Shown here in pieces: positions 25,562 to 37,200 of a DNA stretch of 64,000 bases. This stretch comes from Diprion similis (Eukaryota > Arthropoda > Insecta > Hymenoptera > Diprionidae): NCBI RefSeq assembly GCF_021155765.1, contig NC_060106.1:10609501-10673500 (forward strand). Reading direction: 5' to 3'. Under the pieces are notes generated by a model that did not search any database, was not told the DNA's origin, and saw only the letters and a list, made by a program, of their open reading frames with translations. The position numbers were made by a program, and so were the translations under genes. Position 1 is the first letter of the stretch. The number at the start of each line of letters is the position of its first letter.

Positions 25562-28500
25562 ATGGCTACCCAAACGACTTTGAAACCTCGAGAATCAGCT
25601 AAATTAATAGCTAGTTTGTCAACTCATGTTTTCATCGAGAAGACAGGTGTCCAAAGAATTGCGGAGGAAGTGGGTAAAACTAATTCTTTTCCACTTGACA
25701 AATTATTTTACAACTAACATTAAGACTGTTCTACTATTATTGCACAGGTTCTTAGAGGGTTAACGAGTCGTGACGTTCACATCGACAATTTCTCTCAGCA
25801 CGATTTGCATCCTAACAAAGATGACCCGAGAACACCAGACTGGATTTTTATACTGGATACTTTGAATTTCTGTTTTTGGCCTGAAGGAGATGATACAAAA
25901 TGGAAAGTACAAAATAATACTGGATACTTTGCTCTCTGCGCTGCTGTGAAACGAGCTATTTCCGTAAGCACTACAAGATTTTTCGGTATCTACCCCCTTG
26001 TATCGATATATGAGTAAAACTCAGCGCAAGTCATTCAATGAAATGAATAAAATTTCAATCCATTTTTCGTATAAAAAGACTGTTTGTAAACGTTTCGCTG
26101 ATTGCCTCAATTAGAATTTCTTTTGAACTAATATATATTATAGAATGATCACAGGCACAACTTTTATACGTAAACTCAATTAATAACATGAATTATTATT
26201 CTATTTTTTTGCCAAGTTTGTTCATTATACCAGACATGGCTTAAATATTTATAGGATGATATGAAAATCCGAAAATTAAGTACTGATTTGTTGGCGTTGA
26301 AGCCATTCTGCCTTGACCTTCTCACATTCACATTTATCTTTCGATACAGGTTGTTCTTGTATGCATAAAAAAGGTGTTTCAGTTCCTGTGCACATTTCCT
26401 CAGGCTCAGGCTGTGACAGTGGTTTTACAATTCGTTTCTTTTTCTTGTGTTTCCGTTTCTTTTGTTTTTTCTTCTTAACATGCACTTTCATTTCAGTATC
26501 CGGCTAAAATAGTTATTTTTGTACATACATTCATGCAAATAGAAATTTCAGATCACCATGAAGTAAAGTTTTGTACGAGAATTTTGCAAGTTATTTAATT
26601 ACCTTCTTATTCTTATACTTATATGTTTTACCGGAACATGAATTGATGTCGCCCTTCCCATTCATCTAATTTAAAAAGACATTAGATGCCACATCAATTA
26701 CTTCTTACCAGTTTCTCATTCGTTTGTCTTACCTTACGCTTCTGACGCAGTTTTATGCAACACGTTCCATCTCTTTGACCAGCCACATGCCTACTTGCGT
26801 AACATTTTATGAACATTTTATACTGCTCTCCCATTCCTGGAAATAACAGTACTATTATTGTACTTATTCGGAAAAATTAATTTAGTACTATTAATTATCC
26901 ATCCTAATTGCATTTTAAACTTTGAATTATTCATGCAATATCATCAGAATTAAGCGATGACGTTCATTTTCACAAACTTACTTTGCATTCTTGCCCGTTC
27001 TCTGTTGACTTTAGCGTCGTATGCTTTGATATTAATTGCACGTTTTTCAATTGAACACCGCTGTAAAAACTTTTCTCTTTCCATTTGTTTTCTTTGCATT
27101 TCTTGCCTCAGCCTCCATCTTGAATGAAACGATAAAATTATTCAGTCACTTCTCAAATAACTCTCACTACAAACGTATAGCAATGTTGAAAAATATTACT
27201 TTTCTTCCACAGCCATTTGCTTCGCTTGCTTCTCCTCAAGTTGTCTTCGTGCCCTAGCTGTTTTACGTTGATACTCACTGTCTCTCCATTGTTTCAATGT
27301 TTTGACTATTTTTTGACGCTCAATGTATGCAGCTGCTTCACGTTTTCGCCTCAAAATCTCTGCTTCTTCCCAAGCCTTTTGAATGCGAATTTTTTTGTCC
27401 TGCATTTTTCTTAATTCAAGATCTTTAAGTCTCTGTTCAGTTTTTATTTGTCTTTCTTTCTGTTTCTGCATCTTTTCTTCTTCTTCAAGTCTGTTCTTTT
27501 CTAGCAACAAACTTGTGGCTTCCATCCTTGTTTCTCTTGCCTTGATTCTAAAATTTTGAAACGCCATTGAGTTCTGCAACATTTTCCATTTCCTATTGTA
27601 TTTCATAGCTGAATGTTTTACCTTTCAACATCTTTTTCAGCAAGTTTCTCAGTAAAGTACAAAGTTTTTCTTTCTAAATCCATACTCGCCCTATGTTTGA
27701 TTTCTAGATTGATACTGTCATTGTATAATTTCTTCAAGTATTTTCTATACATATTATAATCTTTTACCGAACACTTTGCATCAAGTTTTTTTGTTACCAA
27801 TCCGAGCTTCATCATTCTGCTAATGTTGATAGGCCGTGAAAAAAATCTCTTTAGATGTTCGTCGTGTAACGGATCGTAGATCCACTCTGCTTCATAATTG
27901 TATGGATCACTTAAATCAAATTGTGCATCCACAGAACCGACCCAAAGCTTTTTTCCAATCTTGTTTCGAGTAAAGTGGTAAGATCCCTTGGGGCCAGGGA
28001 TCATTGGAATTTTTGATTCTAATGGCATGACTTTCCATCTTGGTAAACCGAAATTTGGTGTTGCTCCTTTAGGCTTTGGTACTGAGTTAATAAGTTCGTC
28101 CAAAGCTCTAAAAAAATCAATCAAATAAAGATGAATATATTGCGTTCTTGGGACAGACCAAAAGTTATTTTTACAGCACTGATATCGATATAATACACGT
28201 TGCAAGGTTATTTTCGTGTATCGGTTATTAACTGTATCGAATTTGTAGTAATCTTGAAGCTAAAAAAGAATTCTAATTATTATTCTACAAAGAATTACTT
28301 ACGTTGGTTTCTTCAATGCCATTAATTCAAGCACAACAGATTTGTCTCGACAAGACATACTGATTAGGTTGTTTTTGTCAATTTTACAAGCACAAATCAA
28401 TTACAAGATTAGCGAAAAGCAAGAGAAGGCTCCATTTTTATATTTGTTACGTTTTTATGAAAATAATATAATGAAACTTGACATCATAATTTATTGGTCT

Positions 28501-29639
28501 TGACAAGTTTTCAGAGTAGAAATGAAGGTCCCTCAAAGATGAAAAACGAGAGTGCAAGGAAAGTTTTTTTTTTGTTTTTACAAAACGATGTGAAGGCTGT
28601 GTCGTATGAACGTATTTTTCGCGATCATAATTTAGTTCTTTTGATTTTAGACAAGACATTTGCAAACAGATCCCAATGTCTACTCTAAAATTACGAAAGA
28701 GAACTTACAGTTCATTCTTCGAGGAGACAATCCAAGTGCTAAAGTACCTTTGTTTATGGAACGATTAAAATGTTTACACGAAGTTGGAAGGGTCCTAGTA
28801 GAGAAGTATGATGGTATGTACTTGAATTTTTTAAATTAACATTACACATCGCAATCAACTAGATTTTAATCCTCATTATTCGAAATTCGTTGCTTATCTT
28901 TATTGACTTACAGGATCTTTTGTAAACTGTATAAAATCCTGCAATAAGTCGGCAGAAAAATTATTGGAGCTTATTGTGACAGAGTTTGAATGCTTTAGAG
29001 ATGAGGCAGATTACAAAGGACACAAAGGTAACTTTCAACGCAAACTATCCGTGACATTGATCGTATTAATAATTCTACAAAAATCGATTGGTCCCAGTGT
29101 CGTTTTACAAAAGAGCACAGATTCTGATCGGAGATATATGGGCCTGTTATGGGGGAAAGGGACTTGGCGAATTCCACGACATTGATATAATAACAATGTT
29201 TGCTGACTACAGAGTGCCTCAAGTTTTGATACACTTTGGGGCAATGCGATACAGCGAATCTCTCCTGGAGTCTCTTCAGTCGAGTAAGTAATCTTCTTAT
29301 TATCACTCAATATCAAAATAATAATTTATCTATAAAGTTTGTTTAATTTTAGATAAACAGAAGTTGTACTGTGACTTGTATCACATTACCTTGTTTCCAG
29401 ATACTTTATTAACACGAGGAAGTCCCTTAGAGGTTGAGATTCGTGGTTGTTCGATTGAAGTGATCGAACAAGTAAGAGACAAAGTTAAGTCTTTAATTGA
29501 GGCTTGTCCTGATCTTGCCTTGAAGAAGTTCGATTGCAATGCTATTTTGATCGATCATTTTTTATGGGACTACCGGAGAAAACATGCCGAAAATTTACAG
29601 AATATACCTTTTCACAAAGTCAGATCAATTTACTACTGA
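25562..29639 (+). CDS. Qng1: Queuosine 5'-phosphate/nucleoside glycosylase (DUF2419, queuosine salvage)
   Basis: Six exons: 25562-25669, 25748-25963, 28651-28813, 28914-29027, 29098-29283 and 29353 (or 29401)-29639, about 330-350 aa. The family releases queuine from queuosine 5'-monophosphate so it can be reinserted into tRNA. Matches to the family include [22 protein letters not shown] across the first junction, [56 protein letters not shown] with the conserved Asp in the DYRxPQ motif, [24 protein letters not shown] and the terminal [10 protein letters not shown]. The first intron uses a weak GTGGGT donor, chosen because the family alignment demands it. Two in-frame acceptors 48 bp apart open the last exon; the second gives the usual family spacing. 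Intron 2 is 2.7 kb and contains a complete gene on the other strand. Confidence 0.95.
26276..28358 (-). CDS. FSIP2-like (fibrous sheath-interacting protein 2-like) coiled-coil protein, nested gene
   Basis: Seven exons on the minus strand: 28358-28303, 28107-27622, 27547-27200, 27118-26982, 26836-26733, 26665-26603 and 26503-26276, 473 aa, every junction in phase. The start is ATGTCTTGTCGAGAC after a plain leader. Residues about 40-190 carry the pattern of the FSIP2 N-terminus: [47 protein letters not shown] and [20 protein letters not shown]. Then comes a long charged helical coil (about 190-350, Glu/Lys/Arg-rich, repeated KxxER patterns) and a Lys-rich tail ([15 protein letters not shown]) followed by a cysteine-containing end. 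Mammalian FSIP2 is a sperm-flagellum fibrous-sheath protein; insect relatives are short like this one. The gene lies wholly within intron 2 of the plus-strand QNG1 gene. Testis expression is expected from the family, not shown here. Confidence 0.85.
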
Positions 29640-31246
29640 TCATGTATACACATTCACATTCTACTGCGTTTGGATGTGAATAATTTGATCGCACCACAGA
29701 TCGTTGATGCAAAAGCCATGCTTTGGTCATCGCTCTCACACTGTCTGTTGAAAAAATTCAAATTATGGACTATTTTATGTACAAATATGGTGCCAATAGA
29801 GATAAGTTGATGAATATGAATGATTAATAAGAAATATGTCACTATTGAGAATTGCACTATTCAGTATCTGTCATGGTGTTGGCTGCCTCTATTCTGTGAT
29901 ATTAACATTTGTGGTATTTGCAATATTTGTGAAGCTGTTGCAAGTGTGGTGCTTTTTGCATCTCAAAAGAATGAATTGCACTGAAAATTCAAACAGATCG
30001 ATGAAAACATGATACAGATATATTTTTGTTGTGTGAGTGCTACATATTTTTACTACCGCAGTGTAACGTAGTGTAGCGTCGCCAACTGGCGTTTAGTGTA
30101 ATAAGTCCGAAGCACAACCTTCTGTATTTATGTAAGAGCCGTACCTTTCCATGCGCCCAGCATGAGGGAATAAATCTAGTATAGTCAACCGGAGATGTTC
30201 ATTTAAAGTAACCTTTTACTGGTCCTTCCTTTATCTAACAATTTTATATAGCTTTATTATCCTAAAATATACAATGATTCGCAATAATTAATATAAGTAT
30301 ACACATACATATTGCGAAATACATATTAATGAATTTCTCAATCTCATTTATTTGAATGATATACTATTATCGATTTTTAATATGAGTTACCTAAGATACC
30401 TTCTTTGGATGTCGACACTCCGTGTCCTTTGGCACAATGTAATAACGTCATGTTATATTCTTCTAAATAAACTTGAACTATAGAAGTACTTCCGTCCACC
30501 ATTGAATATATGATACATAGTAATTCATAATTTTTACTTATTTTCCTCTTTCTTTCTCTCCCCTTCTTCCTCTGTTTTTAGAGCGCACGTTAACGTGTCC
30601 TTATAAATCACACAAGGACAGAAACAAGCAGTGTATAAAATGACAGCAGATGCTTTGTTTGATTTTCATTTTCGATTTTAAATTAGAGCCAATTAGAAAA
30701 TAATCTGCTGATAAAATCATATACCCATTAATTCAAAACCTAATCGTGATTGACATTTCACCAAGAAATTTATATTAAACTCAAAATAACGACTGGAAGA
30801 AATGATTCAAATCTAAATAAACAACGGATAAAACTTATATAAGAATAAATTTCAATTTTACATTAAAATCAAATATGGCAGCGGGACTTGGTACAATGTG
30901 ATCATGGTACACCGTCCCGATATTTATCGTACCTTTAGATGCTTAATATTTATAATTCATGTACATATATTTATATTATAAACTTCAACGCATCTCGATG
31001 GGCGAGTTCAAATGAAGCCTCTTCATAAGATTGGTGGTGAATTTTACTCCGGATCGGAATGCGATTTCTGTCGTGATCTAACTATCCTCTACTTTGTTAT
31101 TAACAGTGAATTCGATGACTTTGAAAATCCAGTCCCGTAGTACTGATGTGTGACAATAAATGCTCAAAATTGTCATGATTCCACTCCCCAAACTCGTCCA
31201 TCACATGCTTCTCCATAGCACAGAGTGCAGATGTGCAAAGTTAATT
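29640..31246. other. Convergent 3' UTRs of QNG1 and the Rab-effector gene
   Basis: The QNG1 stop at 29639 faces the minus-strand stop at 31247. Plus-strand AATAAA occurs near 30171 and 30464. A minus-strand AATAAA (TTTATT at 30347-30352) could end the opposite gene, which would give overlapping antisense UTRs. No coding exon is visible. Confidence 0.5.
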
Positions 31247-34200
31247 TTAGCTCTGCTTTTGTAGTTGTTCCCAAAATTTGATGTTATTCTTCAACTTTCC
31301 CGGTTCAATGATTCTAACGTCGTCACCAGAGCTATCAATTTCGGAAGAAACTACTTCCCGGTGGGTTTGAACAATAATTGATTGTTCGCTGGTCGTATAA
31401 CTTACTGGTGGAGACGTTATCTTGTTAGGAATTTGTCTCAACCCTTCTCTGAACTCTCGAGAAAGTGACCTTGCGGTCAAACTATGCATCTGTCTTGGCG
31501 TCTCTATTATCTGAACTTCAGGAGTCGTGGGTCTTTCTTTTTTTGTAGCGCCATGCGTCTTCAGTACCTGCAATAAATTTAACACTTGCTAAAAATTGAA
31601 AGAAATCCTTCCCTTACGTATATTACGTAGATTTTCTTACCCTTGGTGCAGGAGCTGGTATTTCTTCCGGTGAACTGACGAAAGCTTGAGCAAGTCTTCG
31701 GACAGACGGCATTGGCAAATCGTCCTCGTTAATATTGCCGACGACGGAAGTATTCTCATCGGAAGTATTTTCGAATATTTCCTTCTTTGCCAAAACCTCC
31801 GTGGATTTTGCTTTTACAATTATGCCATCGAGTTCATCGTCCGAAGATAAATCTATCGAGCCTGTCCTTCCACTTGTAAGAATCGTAGTCTCCGATTTCC
31901 ACAAGCCATGGCTTGCCGAAGACGCCTTGATCATTTGTCGCCTCAATCGTTCTTCTTCCTTTAACCTTTCCTTCTTCGTACCAAAATGACTGATAATCAC
32001 ATCCTCTTCATTGTTGTACCTATGTCTCGTCGTCAAATTCTGTGAAAAATGTTCGATTTTCCTTACATTCGGCATAGACTTGGCCGAAATCATTCCGCCG
32101 AATTCATCAAACGCGTCCGACAAATTTTTCTCTTCACTGAAAATTTCGCTACTCTTTGACACGTCAAAGTCACCCGAAGCCTCGTACTCTACCAGATTCT
32201 GCGAACTCTTGGACCTCTCTCGTTGCCCGTGATGTTCGGTTAAATTTGATTTTGTTTTCATTTTTACAATTCTCGGTTTCACGTGGACCTCGTTATTGAG
32301 TTTTTCGTCAATGTGACCGATAGATTGGTTTCTGTACAAATCAGACTCGTAACCGTATGATTTCAAGTCCAATTTGTTCACTACTCGTTTCTCGGTCAAT
32401 TTAGTTGTAGAACTGCTGCTAGTTTTTATTGCATTTTCAAATCCGTACGCCTTGAGGTCAATGCGATTAATGGATTTCTGATGATCACTTCCGAATGATC
32501 TTCTCACTTGTGAAACAGCCACTTTCTCCAAGTCTTCCTTGTTATTCAATTTTGCATTTAGTTCATTCTTACTGTTCCTTCGGACATTCTCCAAAAGCTC
32601 CTCGTTACTTTGTTCTTTCAAAGAGTTATCCACTTCCGAAATTGACCTCTTTATCGTTACGTCATTGGTCTCTACCTTGTTTGGAGCAATCCCCAAATGA
32701 ATTGTTGTTTCAACTCTCTGTCTGCCCTGTGATACCACGTTAGAATTATTCGAATCAATGTTATTCTGCTGCCAAGTCGTCACTTTCGTTTTAACTTCCG
32801 TTACCGAGTTTGAGGTCTGCTCTGTTTCCTGGTGCTGGATTTTATCCTAAAACAAATCAAATCCCGCTTTAAAACAAAGGCTATCATTACATCGGGTCAT
32901 TTCGCTATTCACCAATACGTCGACAACATTAATAAGCGGGAGCATCAAGTGCCTCCAGACTGTAGCTACATATTTTATTATATTATAGAATATATTAACC
33001 AAGGCCAAAGCACTATAGCATTAATTCTGTAGTACCTAATAACTTGCAGCATTAATAAATTTTGAATCACGGTATGGCAGTTAGTACAAGATTCCCATTA
33101 TATGTGTGTGTACAGTGTAAGCAGAAATTCTGTGATTATTGACAGTTAATATTGAATAGGATTAGAAAGTAGTTGCGAGTAAAATATGCACGAGTCACAC
33201 GTGTACATTAGGAGATTTGTTAGATCGTCACCACCGGATGTGTTAGATAGAAAAAGTTTCACCGGGTTAGCGAAGACGGAAATAACGTAAAGAAACTCAT
33301 GGTGAACTTACTTACCATTTAGGTACATTGTACAAGGGGATCTCATGCATGTGCAGTGCTTACGTAGGGAAAAAATTAATGAAATTTAAAAACGAAAAAC
33401 CGTAAAACATATTTATTTTTTGATCAATTAAGAAGTGTATAACTATACATATAGCGTATGTATACGTATATACGTATGCGTCTATTGCATTGTATATACA
33501 AGTTGGTAGAGTCAGCATTCCAATTGAATGCAATGTGTGGCTGTGATGTGTGTGTGCTGTGTGCGTGTGTATAATAAGCTGTAAGAAGTGTTTAGATGAA
33601 AGGCAACTCAGATTATAACGGCAAAAAAAAAGATTTCTGGTTTACATGCACTGCGAGCGAGTAAAAATCAAATATGAAAAATGCTCGAGGCTGGATTCGA
33701 TAGCGTGTATTAAAACGCGTTTCCTTTATTTTTTAAGTTCCTGTTCTTACGGACGATAAAACTGCTATTTCAAATTTCGTTTATGACTGCTGTGCTCGGT
33801 AATTTCCGCTTGATACCTCCGAGACCCAATTAACCTAATGTTCGCTACCAATCTATCGCCTAATCAGACTTCGACTACCTCTTCCTACCTGAATATATTA
33901 TACTATGTGTATATTAGTATTTCTATTCTCACTAATGAGCACCTGAAATCTTGTGCTTTCAATATATCACCACATAGATACGTCCTCGGCAATCTTTCTA
34001 TGCACGCTGCTACTTCTAAGAATACTGTTACTATCGTCCTTAAGACTTCGACTCCTCCGTAAACCGGCCAACGTTTCAAAGCTTCTTTCTATCACTTCTG
34101 GGGACTCGGGTGGTTCTAATCTAAGACTGCTGTCATCGCGAATTGCACGAGGTTTGATCGGACGGCTGGATACTCCTCGATAACGGGGCGATTTTTGAGC

Positions 34201-37200
34201 TGATGCAGTATCCAGAGAATAAATTGATTCATTGTCGGTCGACAATCGTGACTTTGGCCGCATCAGGGCGTCTCTCAAAAAGCTCGCCATCAAGTTTTCA
34301 TCGCCGATGTTCCGTTCGGCTGACGCTCTTTTCGAGCCAACGTGATGCGATGGTTTCTTCTTCTTGACACGTTCGCCGTTCGAGTTCACTTTTGCATCTC
34401 TGAACTTTGTGTAGCTTGGATCTCTTCGAGTCTCAAAATTGCTGTAGAGAATATCCTCTCCGTTCTCGGACATGGTTTCCCGTCGCTGCTTCGCCTCTTT
34501 GGCGTCTCTGAACGAGAGACTTGGCCTCAATTTAACTTTATGGTACTTTATTATATTTTTACCATCGAAATTTGTTCTCTGCTTGATTCCGCCGAAAGTT
34601 TGACACTTCATACTGCCAAAGTCCGAAACGTTATCCGGGTATTCGGCCATACCCTCGTTTTCCGAATCCGTGTCGTCAAACTCGTCCTGCAGGTCGTTCC
34701 AGTTAAAGCGTCTTCTCTTTATTCCACCAAATGTATTGAACTTGAAGCTTCCAAAGTTCGAATATCTCTTACCGTTGGACGTCACGATTTCGTCACCCCT
34801 TTTCGACTCGTCAACTGACAATCTTTTCGGCGGTTCTTCATCCTCCTCTTTCCTAATCCCACTCTTATCCGTTTCCGTTACTTCGTTCGATTCGATGGAA
34901 TACATTCCGGAATCTTGATCCACAAAATTAGAACGTTGTGGATTACGATTCGGTAGTAGGAAATTATTTTCTAAATCATACAACGGATTAACAGCAAAGT
35001 TTTCAACAGCATCTCCGGTTTTGAAAAGTCTTTCAAAGTTCTCTGGATCGAGATCTACCAATCTTCCTCTGTCGTCCAATACTCTAAGCTCGCGATTTCT
35101 TCCCTCAGACATTAAATCGGAAATGCTCGCTAATTTCTCAGAGGACATCTCAGAGAAATCCATTTGATTGTTCTGTTCCTTCGGTACCTCTCCACAAGAA
35201 CTTGCTTTGCATTCTGAATTCTCGTCACCGATGACCCTTGGCTGCGGATCTCTCGTCTTCGATAAAGTTTGAATCAATTTTGATTCTCCATATCTGGACG
35301 CCGCGTTCCTTACCGTGACATTTGAGTCTTCATTCGACGAGCACTCGGTATCGTGGTGAGCATTACTGGGCCCAACAATTCGGTGTTGCACCGTGTCAAT
35401 CGGTGCATCGTTTCCTCGATAACTCGACGACGCGCTATTTCGTACTCTGTCTGTTACGGAATCGGACACGCAAGGGTCGCTTAGCTCGTCAACTCGACTA
35501 ACTTTCAAATCCTCGCCAACTTGCAAGTGGAGCAGAGGGTTGGTTACAAAATGGGGACTCGAATTCTGCCCTCGAAAGCTCCGTCTATGAAGGCTGCCCC
35601 GCAGGGATGCCTCCTCGAATCTGTCAAGTCCATAACTCACCTGCTGTTCAATATCGCCTTCGAACGAGCCGGAATTCTGGGATAACGAGCTGTTCGGTCT
35701 TCCGGCATTCAACATAGCCGATCTTCTAGCGCGCTCCCCACTTGCTTTCTTTGCCTCGTTGATATAGTAGTCTCTCCCATACCTGCACATTTCAAACAAC
35801 AAAATCTCATTACCCCGTTAATTTCTTTCCTCCATATTTTCAACATATTTTGCAAAAGGTTCTTCAATCTTCAATGTAAATTACTCAGCTGATCCACCGT
35901 GAATTATTAATAATTCGAACATAACTACTCAATTAAGCATTTAATGATTCTTGCGCTACCTCTTGACGTCCGGTTGACCAGCGCCCAGGACCACTTGAAT
36001 AGAGGTTCCATCCACCTTTGGTGCTTCGGTGTTAACCCTAAAAATTCCATTTTCGTTGTTCTCAATGGTACGGAGATACGGTGAAACAAAGTAGACGAAA
36101 TGACTGAAAAGAAAATGATTACACTCACCCAGATGAAGATTCGGATGATACCTTCCGGGAGTATTGTCGTTGCCATAATCTTTTCTGAATGTTTTCCTCA
36201 CTGTAAGGATTGTTCTCTATCGGCGCGGCATTTTCCCACTTCTTATGCTCGCGCTCGGCTATCGTGCCTGCAAAAATTCGTCTCGTTAATAATCTATTCC
36301 GTCTCATTTTTATGAGCAGCGACTCGACGTGTGCCGATTAGTAAACGAGGTTTAAGCTAGCAGCCAGAATTAAGAGTCAAACGTTTCTAATGAGTTAGTG
36401 AAGTCCGAAAATTAAAATTTTGTGAAACACCTTGAACCCCCAAAACTCTTACAGACTTATCAGGATGAAACTAAACTGCATTTTTCTGTTTCCAAAAAGT
36501 TTAACATATTCGACTCTTAACTCCCGACTGCTAGCTTGAGCTCCATGATTAGTAAATCGAAGAATCTAAACTGATTAAGTTACAACCGAGTGAGTACCTG
36601 GACGAGGTGGGGTGGCGAGAAACAGGTCAACTTCGACCTTCTTCCGTTCGGCTGGTTCGGGCTGATCAACCTCAAGGTTGGCTAACGCCGCAGCCTCGCG
36701 GCACTGCCTGCAGAGCAAAATCTTGAATTAAAGCAATGACACGATGCGAGGAAATGAAGGTTGAAAGCACAATTGAAATTCATAACAGTATAAAGATACT
36801 GAAAGAAAACGAAAACACGAAAACAATGTTGAACCACATGACGTGTGTTCAGTAGCTGAACTACAGCCGCAGCCGCTTTATCGAGTATCTTTTATTCCGA
36901 TTGAAACAAACGAGAGAACATCTCGATTCAAATTCATGACGGTGAATCATCCGAGTACACAGTGTGCCGAATAGAACAGTTTCCTGACGTGAATCAAACT
37001 CATTAGAATCATACCTGAGTCTAGCAATCGGTGGAGGAGTCGAGGGTATTGGCGGTGGGATATCGTCATGCTCGTGAATACCGAGTATTTTGCCACCTTT
37101 GCCAGGTCTCTTTAAACTGTCCAGGTGTCTCTGGGTCGCTGTAGCGTAATGCTCGGTGTACTCGCTTTCCTGCTGAGCACCATCCTCGTCTGGGGATTAC

